A stretch of 64,000 nucleotides of DNA from Paenibacillus sp. R14(2021) (lineage in GTDB: Bacteria > Bacillota > Bacilli > Paenibacillales > Paenibacillaceae), in the NCBI RefSeq assembly GCF_019431355.1, contig NZ_CP080269.1, positions 3,381,001 through 3,445,000 on the forward strand, given 5' to 3'. This document shows positions 52,442-60,654 of the stretch, one piece after another. Both the position numbers and the translations under genes were made by a program. The number at the start of each line of letters is the position of its first letter. The first letter of the stretch is position 1. Below the pieces are notes generated by a model. It searched no databases and was not told the origin of the DNA. It worked only from the letters and a program-made list of their open reading frames with translations.

Positions 52442-53850
52442 CATGGTAGATTAATCCTATTTTGGTTGCTGCACCAGCTCCAATTACAGAGCCGTAGAAA
52501 GGAACTATTCAATGGATGTTCTCATTGAACGCGCATGTGGAATGGATGTTCACAAAGACTCTATTACTGCGTGTGTAATGACGCCCGAGGGAAAGGAGAT
52601 TTGTACGTTTCCTACTAAAACTGTTTTTCTGCTTCAGTTAATCGACTGGATTAAGAACCATGGTTGTACTCATGTGGCAATGGAAAGTACAGGCGTATTT
52701 TGGAAGCCAATTGTTAACCTCTTAGAATCTGAAGATATTGAGTTTCTAGTCGTGAATGCCCAGCATATGAAGGCACTTCCAGGACGTAAAACCGATGTTA
52801 AAGATGCGGAGTGGATTGCCCAACTCCTCCGCCACGGGCTCCTGAAAGCTAGTTTCATTCCAAACCGTACGCAACGAGAACTTCGGGAGTTAGTTCGGTA
52901 TCGTCGAAGCATCATTGAAGAACGTGCCAGACAGCACAATCGAATTCAGAAGGTTTTAGAAGGAGCAAACATTAAACTTGGGTCCGTTGTTTCCGATATT
53001 ATGGGCGTCTCGTCTAAGGAGATGCTTCGTGCAATTGCAGACGGCGAAGAAGATCCTGAGAAATTGGCAAACCTGGCTCAACGCTCACTGAAAAAGAAGA
53101 AATCAGAACTAGAACTGGCTCTGCGTGGCTACGTAAACCCCCATCAACGTTTAATGATCAAGACCATTATTCTAACTCACATCGATTTTTTGTCGGAACA
53201 AATTGAGATGTTAGATCAAGAAGTTGCCCAGAGAGTCAGCTCATTTCAGGAAGATGTAGAACGCCTGGATTCCATACCTGGTATAGCTCCTCGAATGGCG
53301 GAACAGATCTTGGCTGAGCTTGGAACAAACATTGCGCATCAGTTCCCTAGTGCGGCTCACTTATGTTCTTGGGCGGCATTAGTTCCTGGTCATAATGAAA
53401 GCGCGGGCAAACGAAAGTCTTCCAAAGGAAAGAAAGGAAACAAATATTTGAAATCTGCTTTAACTGAAGCCGCTCATTCAGTGGGTGCATCAAAGAACTA
53501 TCTCGGTGCACTTTATCGTCGAGCACTCGCTAAAAAAGGCAGGAAAAGAGCCGCTATTGTAGTCGCTCATGCCATGTTAAGAATTGCTTATTACTTACTA
53601 TCTAGAAAAGAAATGTACGTAGACTTAGGCGAAGACTATTTTGAGAGGCATAAACAAGCAGCCATTGTTCGGAATTCCGTACGAAGACTTGAAAGCTTAG
53701 GATATGCCGTTTCAATCTCGGAAGTTTCTTGATCTACTATCTCCTGATAATGAATTGACGCGGTGCGGCACCTTTAAAAAACTAAAGAACTGCGCCTCTC
53801 TTTGGTTTTGTCTTTTTTAGATGTTACTACGAGAAATTTTCATGGTAGTT
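52442..53850 (+). mobile_element. IS110 family insertion sequence, copy 1 (complete)
   Basis: The transposase gene is bounded by CATGGTAG at the left (52442) and CATGGTAG at the right (53841), the latter followed by TTTAAT where the left has ATTAAT. A short shared core at both ends fits IS110-type insertion without terminal inverted repeats. The 3' non-coding part (53733-53840) is the larger and could encode a bridge RNA as in the IS1111 subgroup. It lies between the tns region and the TnsB-site cluster. Confidence 0.8.
52512..53732 (+). CDS. IS110 family transposase (DEDD), copy 1
   Basis: A 406-residue IS110 recombinase. The RuvC-like DEDD residues are seen in ACGMDVHKDSITACV (Asp), MESTGVFWKP (Glu) and KTDVKDAEWIAQLL (two Asp). 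The C-terminal Transposase_20 domain has IPGIAPRMAEQILAELGTN and FPSAAHLCSWAALVPGHNES (catalytic Ser region). It is nearly identical to copy 2 at 57587 but has one extra Ile codon (KTIILTHID) and a complete N-terminus. GAAAGGAAC precedes the ATG. Confidence 0.95.
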   Translation: MDVLIERACGMDVHKDSITACVMTPEGKEICTFPTKTVFLLQLIDWIKNHGCTHVAMESTGVFWKPIVNLLESEDIEFLVVNAQHMKALPGRKTDVKDAEWIAQLLRHGLLKASFIPNRTQRELRELVRYRRSIIEERARQHNRIQKVLEGANIKLGSVVSDIMGVSSKEMLRAIADGEEDPEKLANLAQRSLKKKKSELELALRGYVNPHQRLMIKTIILTHIDFLSEQIEMLDQEVAQRVSSFQEDVERLDSIPGIAPRMAEQILAELGTNIAHQFPSAAHLCSWAALVPGHNESAGKRKSSKGKKGNKYLKSALTEAAHSVGASKNYLGALYRRALAKKGRKRAAIVVAHAMLRIAYYLLSRKEMYVDLGEDYFERHKQAAIVRNSVRRLESLGYAVSISEVS

Positions 53851-53882
53851 TAATAAAGTGTGCATTTGTGGGATCACGGGGC

Positions 53883-54303
53883 TGTATAGAAGTTCTTGTC
53901 CTAGTACGGCTTTGTATAGAAGTTCTTGTCTTGAGCTCACGACAAGAACTTCTATACAAAAAAATAAAAAAGCCGCTGTTTATGCGACTTCAATTGTATA
54001 TATGTTCTTGTCGTCCGACATCTCACTTTATGGGGTCAGTCCCATCGCGGCCTTTAATGAGATAATGTTCTTGTCACCCGACAACCACGTCTTCTTTTTT
54101 TTATTATCGATATAATATGTTGGTGAGCCCTCCTGCAGCGCGCGTGAGAATCCGCCGTTTGCGACGATGCTAGCTACAGGCAAACAAAAAAGCCGCAATT
54201 CATGCGACTTTTAATGTTACTGTGTTCTTGTCACCCGACAACCGGCGGCGGCAGCAGCAGCAACTGACTGATATGATTGTCGGACGACAAAAATTTTTAT
54301 ACA
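53883..54303. repeat. Cluster of TnsB-like sites with three terminus-like ends (right end region)
   Basis: Seven related sites are seen. TGTATAGAAGTTCTTGTC lies at 53883 and 53913, its inverse at 53941-53958. TGTTCTTGTC followed by a CCGACA terminus ends at 54020 (GTCCGACA), 54083 (ACCCGACA) and 54240 (ACCCGACA). An inverse terminus TGTCGGACGACAAAAAT starts at 54278. Two 55-60-base blocks with AAAAAGCCGC and ATGCGACTT precede the first and third termini. Multiple 20-base sites behind a TGT/ACA end are the plan of Tn7-type ends. Confidence 0.75.
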
Positions 54304-54330
54304 TAAATGCTTCTCACTCTTCGCAGAAAT

Positions 54331-54371
54331 AAAATCAGCGTTACCGTTTTAATTCGGCAACGCTGATTTTT
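54331..54371 (-). terminator. Terminator of the copper amine oxidase-like gene
   Basis: On the minus strand AAAATCAGCGTT pairs with AACGCTGATTTT around a 16-base loop. It lies between that gene's stop and the TnsB-site cluster. Confidence 0.85.
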
Positions 54372-54387
54372 GTTTGCATGTTCAGAT

Positions 54388-54873
54388 TCATGATATATCT
54401 ACATTATCAGTCGGCAAGCTAATCGAAATCTTTAAATCTTCTTTATTGAAAGATACCGTTGCTCCATAAGCTTCCGCAATGAAACGCAAATTAACATAGA
54501 ACATATCGTTTACGATAGCTGGTGATTGGCCTAGCTTTATTTTATTATCATTTACATAACCATATATTTCATCAGCTGTTAACTTTATAGTCGTCTTGTC
54601 GTTTTTGGCGAGCAACGTTTTCGTATTATTGTTGAATTCCGCATCGATCTTTAAACTGTCGAAAAACGCTCTAAAGGGAACAAGTGTTGTCCCACTTGGC
54701 ATGATAAAGCCAGTTAGATCTTGCTTAACACCATCAATAAAGATGGTTGGTGTCATGTTCTCATGCGAATAAGTGCCATCTGCACTTACTGCATGTGTTT
54801 GAATGGTACCGCTTGAAACAATCGAAACAGTCAGAAGCGCCAATGCCCATATTTTGTTTGTTTTTTTCATCAT
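54388..54873 (-). CDS. Secreted copper amine oxidase N-terminal-like domain protein
   Basis: A 161-residue secreted protein. The signal peptide ends near THAVSA. The rest is one copper-amine-oxidase N-terminal-like (stalk) domain: PTIFIDGVKQDLTGFIMPSG, then TTLVPFRAFFDSLKIDAEFN, then YVNLRFIAEAYGATVSF. Such domains are common on Paenibacillus surface proteins and do not imply oxidase activity. GGAGAGTGAAGAA precedes the ATG. It is the first leftward gene right of the transposon end cluster, with its 3' end facing those ends. Confidence 0.85.
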   Translation of the reverse strand: MMKKTNKIWALALLTVSIVSSGTIQTHAVSADGTYSHENMTPTIFIDGVKQDLTGFIMPSGTTLVPFRAFFDSLKIDAEFNNNTKTLLAKNDKTTIKLTADEIYGYVNDNKIKLGQSPAIVNDMFYVNLRFIAEAYGATVSFNKEDLKISISLPTDNVDIS

Positions 54874-54965
54874 TTCTTCACTCTCCTTTAGATTTTCATT
54901 TGATTACTCAAGCTTAAAAAGGTAGGTCAGCCTCTTATCTATCAAAGAGATTGACCTACTTCCTA

Positions 54966-55100
54966 CTAACCTGTAACGTTTATTGTTACATTATTACTAG
55001 CGTCCCTTGTAATTGTTGCATGATCTTCCTCGGATACTGAAAAAGAAGAACTTGGAACCGCCACGCCATCGTTCGCAGTTAGCGTAACCAATTTAGCTAT
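54966..55100 (-). pseudogene. C-terminal fragment of a beta-domain surface protein
   Basis: A leftward frame reads KLVTLTANDGVAVPSSSFSV, then SEEDHATITRDASNNVTINV, then TG and stop. This looks like the last part of a bacterial Ig-like or carbohydrate-binding beta domain. No start exists: the frame fades into the end of the lipoprotein gene at 55097. It is probably the tail of a deleted larger gene. Confidence 0.5.
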
Positions 55101-55504
55101 CCTTCAACTAATTGATAAAATCTAATGTCACCTTTTTCTGTTTCAGCTATCAGTATGTCATTTCGCTCTTTGACACGGAATATCTTTGTTCCCACTTCCA
55201 GTTTATTTGCTGTTCCGTTTTTAAAATCTTTACCAACATTACTTTGGTGACTGATTTCAGTTACTTGTACGTCTTTGGTTAAATTTAACTCCCCTACCCA
55301 TGAAACTCCTGCATTATATATAGTGTCTCTATACATAAAAATATTAGCATTCGAATCCATTCTTAAAACTTCTTGAGCAGTTGGATTTCCAATTGTATTA
55401 GTCTCACTCTGCTGTTCTGAAATCTGCTTGGTGGGTTCTTTTCCGCAACCAATCAACAAAGAAAAACTACATATTACAACATACATAAAAATCCTTTTCA
55501 CCAA
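55097..55504 (-). CDS. Small lipoprotein of unknown function
   Basis: A 135-residue lipoprotein with signal peptide MVKRIFMYVVICSFSLLIGC, the lipobox Cys at residue 20. The mature part has a polar linker (KQISEQQSETNTIGN) then a beta-rich domain (YNAGVSWVGELNL, VGTKIFRVKERNDILIAETE). No family recognised. Similar small lipoproteins are common in Bacillales accessory regions. It has its own ribosome binding site and no repeat directly after its stop. Confidence 0.7.
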   Translation of the reverse strand: MVKRIFMYVVICSFSLLIGCGKEPTKQISEQQSETNTIGNPTAQEVLRMDSNANIFMYRDTIYNAGVSWVGELNLTKDVQVTEISHQSNVGKDFKNGTANKLEVGTKIFRVKERNDILIAETEKGDIRFYQLVEG

Positions 55505-55577
55505 ATTGTCCCCCCCTTTACAAATCCATTAATTGAAATTGAGACGTGGAAATCCTCACGAATGTTGCAGCCTTTAT

Positions 55578-55667
55578 TCAACTCTCCTGCCCGTTAGTTG
55601 AGAAAACGGCAGCCATAAGCTGGCTGCCGTATCTTCGTGTTTATTCAGCTATCGTTCCCAGTTAGCT
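55578..55667 (+). repeat. Structured stem-loop repeat, copy c (three stems)
   Basis: Stem 0: TCAACT (55578-55583) / AGTTGA (55596-55601), loop with CTGCCCGTT. Stem 1: ACGGCAGCC / GGCTGCCGT (55606-55630), perfect 9 pairs. Stem 2: AGCTA (55647-55651), loop TCGTTCCCAGT, TAGCT (55663-55667). It lies 60 bases after the stop of the leftward peptidase gene. Confidence 0.8.
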
Positions 55668-55727
55668 CAACCACCGACTGGCGCAAGTGTCGGTGGTTTA
55701 CTGTTAAACTTAGATCCCTTATCGTAA

Positions 55728-56687
55728 TTAATTATTTATTTCAAAACTGTTTAATACAGCATCCCATGCCAGCTCTGATGCAAATAATCCAATATGACCA
55801 GCATTAAGATCTGGGTTATCGACTTCATTGGTTGAAGCCATAAATAAAACGTCACCATCGTCAATTGTGTGAAATGGATATATTGCTCTTGCCATAGAAG
55901 TATGTACCTGTTTGGACAATTGGCGCAAAGAAACAGGCGGTAACTTCTGGTTGGTTACGACTACTGTCAATGTGGTATTTCCTAGCTTCTTAACAGAGTC
56001 ATCCATAAGATTTTCTAAGTTCATATAGCGTGTATTTGTATGGTTATCATAATAACCTCTCACAATCGAACCGTCTCTACCTAAAATGGCTCCCATCGAA
56101 TTGACAACTGTATACACTACAATTTTCGTTGGACCGATTTGCCGAAAAGCTGCACCTTGGCCTCCTGTTTCCCAATGGTTAAACCCTTTTCCTACTTTTG
56201 CTGAACGTCCTGCACCAGTTGCACCCATTGGAAACTTGTTTATTTGTGTACTTAGAAAGGCAGCACTTCCGAGTTGCTTATCTGGGTAGATCGCGTTATC
56301 CCTTCCGACGAAGTCATAGATGGTTGCTGCAGCCACTCTAGGCATAGAATTTGTTGAGTAACCGCTCTGGGCCAATAATTCAGAGGTAACTCCAGTCACA
56401 GCCTCTAATCCATGAACGGAACCGCCAGTTAAACAAATTGCGTCAAGAACTCGCTCTCCAGCAGAAAAATTGTGATTATCGGTAGTGAATGTAGATGGGG
56501 AACCTCCTCTTACATCAACAGCAGCTCTAACTGTTTCTGGAAAGTACAAAACGGTACAACCAGTTGGACCTTCTTTATATTCAGCGATGCCTACCTTTAT
56601 CGCGGGGAAATCATATTCCAGAATAGCTTTGTTAGTGTTTGTATCGGGTTCAAGCGATAGACTATCATTTGATTTACCCATGTACAT
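55728..56687 (-). CDS. P1 family peptidase (DmpA/BapA-type aminopeptidase)
   Basis: A 319-residue Ntn-type self-processing peptidase. It has VGIAEYKEGPTGCTVLYFPE, VDVRGGSPSTF, CLTGGSVHGLEAVTGV and FPMGATGAGRSAKVGKG. The proposed processing/nucleophile region is KKLGNTTLTVVVTNQKLPPV, followed by ARAIYPFHTIDDGD. ATG 56687 follows AGGAGGGGATTC; the open frame runs on upstream for about 70 codons into the recombinase gene in a non-homologous frame. Substrates are N-terminal residues of peptides or D-amino-acid derivatives. Repeat copy c follows it. Confidence 0.87.
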   Translation of the reverse strand: MYMGKSNDSLSLEPDTNTNKAILEYDFPAIKVGIAEYKEGPTGCTVLYFPETVRAAVDVRGGSPSTFTTDNHNFSAGERVLDAICLTGGSVHGLEAVTGVTSELLAQSGYSTNSMPRVAAATIYDFVGRDNAIYPDKQLGSAAFLSTQINKFPMGATGAGRSAKVGKGFNHWETGGQGAAFRQIGPTKIVVYTVVNSMGAILGRDGSIVRGYYDNHTNTRYMNLENLMDDSVKKLGNTTLTVVVTNQKLPPVSLRQLSKQVHTSMARAIYPFHTIDDGDVLFMASTNEVDNPDLNAGHIGLFASELAWDAVLNSFEINN

Positions 56688-56829
56688 TATAGAATCCCCT
56701 CCTAAAAGTTGTATATATTTACATTCACAATAATGAACATGCGTTCCCATGTCAATCCATTCAAACATGTATTTCCACGTTAAACTGCACTTTAATTGGA
56801 ATCTCTTGCGGAGAGCCGCTACTGACACA

Positions 56830-57566
56830 CTAAAAAAATCGGCGATAAAGTTCTCTTCTACGCTCTCCACGGAGCTGGGCATAAATTTGTGTGGTCGATG
56901 CTTTTTCATGGCCCAGCATTCCTTGAATAAAATCTAACGGTGCCCCGTTATCCAATAGCTGGCACGCATAAGTATGACGAAAACGATGAGGGTATACGTT
57001 TGCCTCGATCGCTCCTCGAACTGCCAGCCGCTTTATCGCCCACCTGAGTGTTGGAATGGCCATACGCTTAACCGGATTCGTGTCCGTTACAAATAAGGCC
57101 TTACACGAATCCTTACGGCTTGCCAAGTACTTCTTCAACCATACCTTACACTCAGTTGTGAAGTAAATTTCTCTTTGCTTTGAACCTTTCCCATTTACAA
57201 TGGCTGAACAGTTCTCCCAATTTAGATCCTCAATGTTGATTCTCTCGACCTCTCCAATACGGCAGCCTGTGCTGTAGAGAAACTCGAGTAGAGCCTTTTC
57301 CCTTGTAGTCTGACAGGATATCTTTAGATGAATTACATCTTCCTCCATCGAATTCGTTTATCCATTTTAGGCTCACGTAGCTTGAGTGAAGGGTTGGTGG
57401 ATAGATAAGTTTCTTCATATGCAAAACGGAAGAGCGAACGCACAAAACGAATACGGTGCCCTAGACTGCTTGGCTTCAAGCGATCAGATTGCTTAGCTAG
57501 GTAGTCTTTAAGCAGGTTCAGATTAATCTCAGCAATTTCTAGATCCCCAAGTTCTGTTACCAGCAT
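56830..57566 (-). pseudogene. Tyrosine recombinase (XerC/D-like), frameshifted and 5'-truncated
   Basis: The catalytic half (56830-57348) keeps all residues: Arg in STGCRIGEVERI, Lys in GKGSKQREI, PHRFRHTYACQLL, LGHEKASTTQIY with the Tyr. The N-terminal half (LGDLEIAEINLNLLKDYLAK, SLGHRIRFVRSLFRFAYEET) is in another frame, with a slip near 57340. The first 50 or so residues are missing where the second IS110 copy begins (about 57583). The enzyme could once have moved the single-gene units around it. Confidence 0.85.
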
Positions 57567-57582
57567 CTTGAGCTGAAGAGCT

Positions 57583-58857
57583 AGTAATGACGCCCGAGGG
57601 AAAGGAGATTTGTACGTTTCCTACTAAAACTGTTTTTCTGCTTCAGTTAATCGACTGGATTAAGAACCATGGTTGTACTCATGTGGCAATGGAAAGTACA
57701 GGCGTATTTTGGAAGCCAATTGTTAACCTCTTAGAATCTGAGGATATTGAGTTTCTAGTCGTGAATGCCCAGCATATGAAGGCACTTCCAGGACGTAAAA
57801 CCGATGTTAAAGATGCAGAGTGGATTGCCCAACTCCTCCGCCACGGGCTCCTGAAAGCTAGTTTCATTCCAAACCGTACGCAACGTGAACTTCGGGAGTT
57901 AGTTCGGTATCGTCGAAGCATCATTGAAGAACGTGCCAGACAGCACAATCGAATTCAGAAGGTTTTAGAAGGAGCAAACATTAAACTTGGGTCCGTTGTT
58001 TCCGATATTATGGGCGTCTCGTCTAAGGAGATGCTTCGTGCAATTGCAGACGGCGAAGAAGATCCTGAGAAATTGGCAAACCTGGCTCAACGCTCATTGA
58101 AAAAGAAGAAATCAGAACTAGAACTGGCTCTGCGGGGTTACGTAAACCCTCATCAGCGTTTAATGATCAAGACCATTCTAACTCATATCGATTTTCTGTC
58201 GGAACAAATAGAGCGGTTAGATCAAGAGGTTGCCCTGAGAGTTAGCTCATTTCAGGAAGATGTAGAACGCCTGGACTCCATACCAGGTATAGCTCCTCGA
58301 ATGGCGGAACAGATCTTAGCTGAGCTTGGAACAAACATTGAGAAACAGTTTCCTAGTGCGGCTCATTTATGTTCTTGGGCAGCCTTAGTTCCTGGTCACA
58401 ATGAGAGCGCCGGCAAACGAAAGTCTTCCAAAGGAAAGAAAGGAAACAAATATTTGAAATCTGCTTTAACTGAGGCCGCTCATTCAGTGGGTGCATCTAA
58501 AAACTACCTTGGTGCAATGTATCGCCGAGCACTCGCTAAAAAAGGCAGGAAACGAGCCGCTGTTATAGTCGCTCATGCCATGTTAAGAATCGCTTATTAC
58601 TTACTATCTAGAAAAGAAATGTATGTGGACCTAGGCGAAGACTATTTTGAGAGGCATAAACAAGCAGCCATTGTTCGAAATTCCGTTCGAAGACTTGAAA
58701 GCTTAGGATATGCCGTTTCAATCTCAGAAGTTTCTTGATCTACTATCTCCTGATAATGAATTGACGCGGTGCGGCACCTTTAAAAAACTAAAGAACTGCG
58801 CCTCTCTTTGGTTTTGTCTTTTTTAGATGTTACTACGAGATGAATTTTCATGGTAGT
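57583..58857 (+). mobile_element. IS110 family insertion sequence, copy 2 (5'-truncated)
   Basis: Identity with copy 1 begins abruptly around 57583 (TAATGACGCCCGAGGG) inside the transposase coding region and runs through the 3' non-coding part to CATGGTAGTT at about 58857. The left 140 bases, including the natural start, are missing and replaced by the recombinase relic. So this is a partial copy, perhaps made by deletion or recombination. Confidence 0.85.
57587..58738 (+). CDS. IS110 family transposase, copy 2, lacking the N-terminus
   Basis: Nearly identical to copy 1 from MTPEGKEICTFPTKTVFLLQ onward, but the first 23 residues, including the first catalytic Asp of the DEDD set (GMDVHKDS), are absent. 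The remaining Glu/Asp residues and the C-terminal domain are kept. The ATG at 57587 is the internal Met and has no proper ribosome binding site. The protein is probably inactive. Differences from copy 1 include QIERLDQEVALRV and IEKQFPSAAHL. Confidence 0.85.
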   Translation: MTPEGKEICTFPTKTVFLLQLIDWIKNHGCTHVAMESTGVFWKPIVNLLESEDIEFLVVNAQHMKALPGRKTDVKDAEWIAQLLRHGLLKASFIPNRTQRELRELVRYRRSIIEERARQHNRIQKVLEGANIKLGSVVSDIMGVSSKEMLRAIADGEEDPEKLANLAQRSLKKKKSELELALRGYVNPHQRLMIKTILTHIDFLSEQIERLDQEVALRVSSFQEDVERLDSIPGIAPRMAEQILAELGTNIEKQFPSAAHLCSWAALVPGHNESAGKRKSSKGKKGNKYLKSALTEAAHSVGASKNYLGAMYRRALAKKGRKRAAVIVAHAMLRIAYYLLSRKEMYVDLGEDYFERHKQAAIVRNSVRRLESLGYAVSISEVS

Positions 58858-58861
58858 TGAG

Positions 58862-58930
58862 CGAAGGCAGCCGATCTTTTCCGATCGACTGCCTTCGTGT
58901 CTTTGTTACGCTATCGTGCCCGTTAGCGTA
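58862..58930 (+). repeat. Structured stem-loop repeat, copy d
   Basis: Stem 1: CGAAGGCAG / CTGCCTTCG (58862-58897) with inner CGATC / GATCG. Stem 2: TACGCTA (58907-58913), loop TCGTGCCCGT, TAGCGTA (58924-58930), perfect 7 pairs. It lies between IS copy 2 and the GNAT gene, 16 bases after the GNAT stop. Confidence 0.8.
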
Positions 58931-58946
58931 CTAGTGTAGGCGAAAT

Positions 58947-59393
58947 TCAGATATTTTTGTATAGCAATCTTAATGTTTGATTTTCCTTGAACTCTCTTTT
59001 TAAATAAAAATTGTAGGCTGGTGCAAATGTGTTGGTCAGCAATATTACGTTATCAATACCTAGAGGCTTGATGTCCGCATAAGTAAACTCAAGCATTTTT
59101 GAACCTATTCCAAGTCCCTGCAACTCAGATTTAACAAAGAACTCTTCAATTAAATATTCCTTACCTCTCCACCATTGCTTTTCCTTCCCAAGTATCGTTG
59201 CAACTATTGAGTTCCCATTAGATTCATCAATTGCTACATACCCTCTAAACCCTGGTGTCTTCCAAAAGTCTAAGAACAATTGTTTAGTAACATCGTATGT
59301 CCATTTATTATTCCAAGGAGGTTGGTTAAACACCTCAATAAATAAGGCTATGCAGCGTTCTAAATCATCCTCAATAAGACTTCTGAAAAGCAT
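58947..59393 (-). CDS. GNAT family N-acetyltransferase
   Basis: A 148-residue acetyltransferase. The acetyl-CoA motif is EFFVKSELQGLGIGSKMLEF (Q-x-x-G-x-G), and the C-terminal block is FAPAYNFYLKREFKENQTLR. CIALFIEVFNQPPWNNKWTY near the start is like aminoglycoside or amino-acid acetyltransferases in this family; the substrate is unknown. ATG 59393 follows GAGGGGGAG. It is one of the single-gene units flanked by stem-loop repeats, like the small acetyltransferases often found in mobile cassettes. Confidence 0.85.
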   Translation of the reverse strand: MLFRSLIEDDLERCIALFIEVFNQPPWNNKWTYDVTKQLFLDFWKTPGFRGYVAIDESNGNSIVATILGKEKQWWRGKEYLIEEFFVKSELQGLGIGSKMLEFTYADIKPLGIDNVILLTNTFAPAYNFYLKREFKENQTLRLLYKNI

Positions 59394-59473
59394 GAAGTTC
59401 TCCCCCTCAAAAACAACCATTATACGCTAATATTCGGCTTGCTTTTAAGGATTCCTTCTCGTAGCAGTTTCCC

Positions 59474-59567
59474 AAGTAAACTGCCCGTACTTCAATGAAA
59501 ACGGCAGCTGATCATTAAGCCAGCTGCCGTCGTGTCGTATTGAGCAATAGTCTCCCGTTAGTGCAAT
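59474..59567 (+). repeat. Structured stem-loop repeat, copy e (three stems)
   Basis: Stem 0: AAGTA / TACTT (59474-59492) with loop AACTGCCCG. Stem 1: ACGGCAGCTG / CAGCTGCCGT (59501-59530), perfect 10 pairs. Stem 2: ATTGAGC / GTGCAAT around AATAGTCTCCCGTTA (59539-59567), imperfect. It lies between the GNAT gene start and the next gene's stop. Confidence 0.75.
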
Positions 59568-59618
59568 AGATGAAAACTGCTAATACGCTAGCCGAATGTA
59601 GACTGCCTGCTCGTTTAA

Positions 59619-60098
59619 CTAATTACAAACGTCATTACTTTCTTTCTCTAACCATTGAAGATAATTAAATAGCTCTTTAGATTTAGCTTGAAACCTCTTC
59701 GAGTCATACCGAATCACTATTTCATCTTTAATACCGGAGCTTGATGAAAATCCACTTCCATCGGCATTTCTTGTATGTACCCAATTATAAGCTTTCGAAA
59801 TTGTCATTGTCTTTCCATCATTCATAATAATTTTAATTACTGTCGGGTACTTATTAAATTCTGCTGAGCCATGGACAGGTTTTGAAGAGTTTATTCTACC
59901 GATTAAATTGAAAATGATTGTTCTCTCTTGTTCATTAGTCATTTCGCACAATGGAGAATCCGGTGCTCCTGGAAAGTTCCTGACAACCTGCATTGATACA
60001 ACATCTTCGACCTGTACAATTTGCTTTGATGGTGACTTCCAAGCTGTCAGGATTGTGAGTGACAAGATAATTGTAAGTGCAATTTGAAAATTCTTCAT
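59619..60098 (-). CDS. Putative exported protein of unknown function
   Basis: A 159-residue protein starting MKNFQIALTIILSLTILTAW, a clear signal-peptide-like segment. The position where a lipobox Cys would be expected (LTILTA-C) is Trp, so it may be a lipoprotein that lost its anchor residue; TGG versus TGC or TGT is one base change. The mature part has KYPTVIKIIMNDGKTMTISK and NYLQWLEKE and no known family. It lies between repeat copies e and f, as a single-gene unit. Confidence 0.65.
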   Translation of the reverse strand: MKNFQIALTIILSLTILTAWKSPSKQIVQVEDVVSMQVVRNFPGAPDSPLCEMTNEQERTIIFNLIGRINSSKPVHGSAEFNKYPTVIKIIMNDGKTMTISKAYNWVHTRNADGSGFSSSSGIKDEIVIRYDSKRFQAKSKELFNYLQWLEKESNDVCN

Positions 60099-60149
60099 TA
60101 CTAATCCTCCATTTTTGATTTGGTATTATTTTCTCCAAATCAAATCGAA

Positions 60150-60242
60150 GTATCCTGCCGTTAGCGTTATGAAAAATGGAGTAGCTGCCGAGGGCAAACT
60201 GCTCCATGTTGTTGAACTATCGTTCTCCGTTAGCTTAACAAC
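60150..60242 (+). repeat. Structured stem-loop repeat, copy f
   Basis: Stem 0 is degenerate (CTGCCGTTAGCG at 60154-60165). Stem 1: ATGGAG-AG / CT-CTCCAT (60176-60207). Stem 2: GTTGTTGAACTA (60208-60219), loop TCGTTCTCCGT, TAGCTTAACAAC (60231-60242), 11 of 12 pairs including one G-U. It lies 20 bases after the pentapeptide gene stop. Confidence 0.8.
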
Positions 60243-60261
60243 CTCAACAGCACTACATTCA

Positions 60262-60636
60262 CTAAATAACCATTTGTTCCAGGTCTACCCTACTTAACAT
60301 TTGCCCGTATGAACTGTTTTCTTCAAACACTGTTCCATTTATAACAGCACCATGCCAATCGACTGATTCCACAGCGCAATACCGTATTTCAGCATCGGTT
60401 AAATCTGCATCTTGAAATATACAAGTTTTAAGGTTGGTGGCAATAAGTCGTGCATTTTTCAAATTACACTTTGTGAAATCAACACCAGTTAAAAAACATT
60501 CATCAAAGGTGACACCTTGCAAATCCCAGTTCGAAAGATCCCCTGAGTTCACGACATCAATTGAACGAAAACTTCTGATACCATTATTCAACTCGATTAT
60601 AAGTTCTTCAATCGTTATATCTCTTTCGATGTACAT
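60262..60636 (-). CDS. Pentapeptide repeat protein
   Basis: A 124-residue protein with pentapeptide-type repeats (A(D/N)LxX pattern): LSNWDLQGVTFDECFLTGVD, then FTKCNLKNARLIATNLKTCI, then FQDADLTDAEIRYCAVESVD. It should form a right-handed quadrilateral beta-helix. Some relatives mimic DNA and protect gyrase; many have no known role. ATG 60636 has AAAGGAG 7-8 bases upstream. It is a single-gene unit between repeat copies f and g. Confidence 0.8.
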   Translation of the reverse strand: MYIERDITIEELIIELNNGIRSFRSIDVVNSGDLSNWDLQGVTFDECFLTGVDFTKCNLKNARLIATNLKTCIFQDADLTDAEIRYCAVESVDWHGAVINGTVFEENSSYGQMLSRVDLEQMVI

Positions 60637-60654
60637 TATTATCGCTCCTTTCCG

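Noticed and set aside
53883..54303. Repeats at the transposon end as a CRISPR array
   Set aside because: The sites vary in orientation and spacing, there are no uniform spacers and no cas genes; Tn7-type end sites explain them better.
56688..56909. N-terminal extension of the P1 peptidase
   Set aside because: It overlaps the recombinase gene end, and the ribosome binding site at ATG 56687 gives the normal family length.
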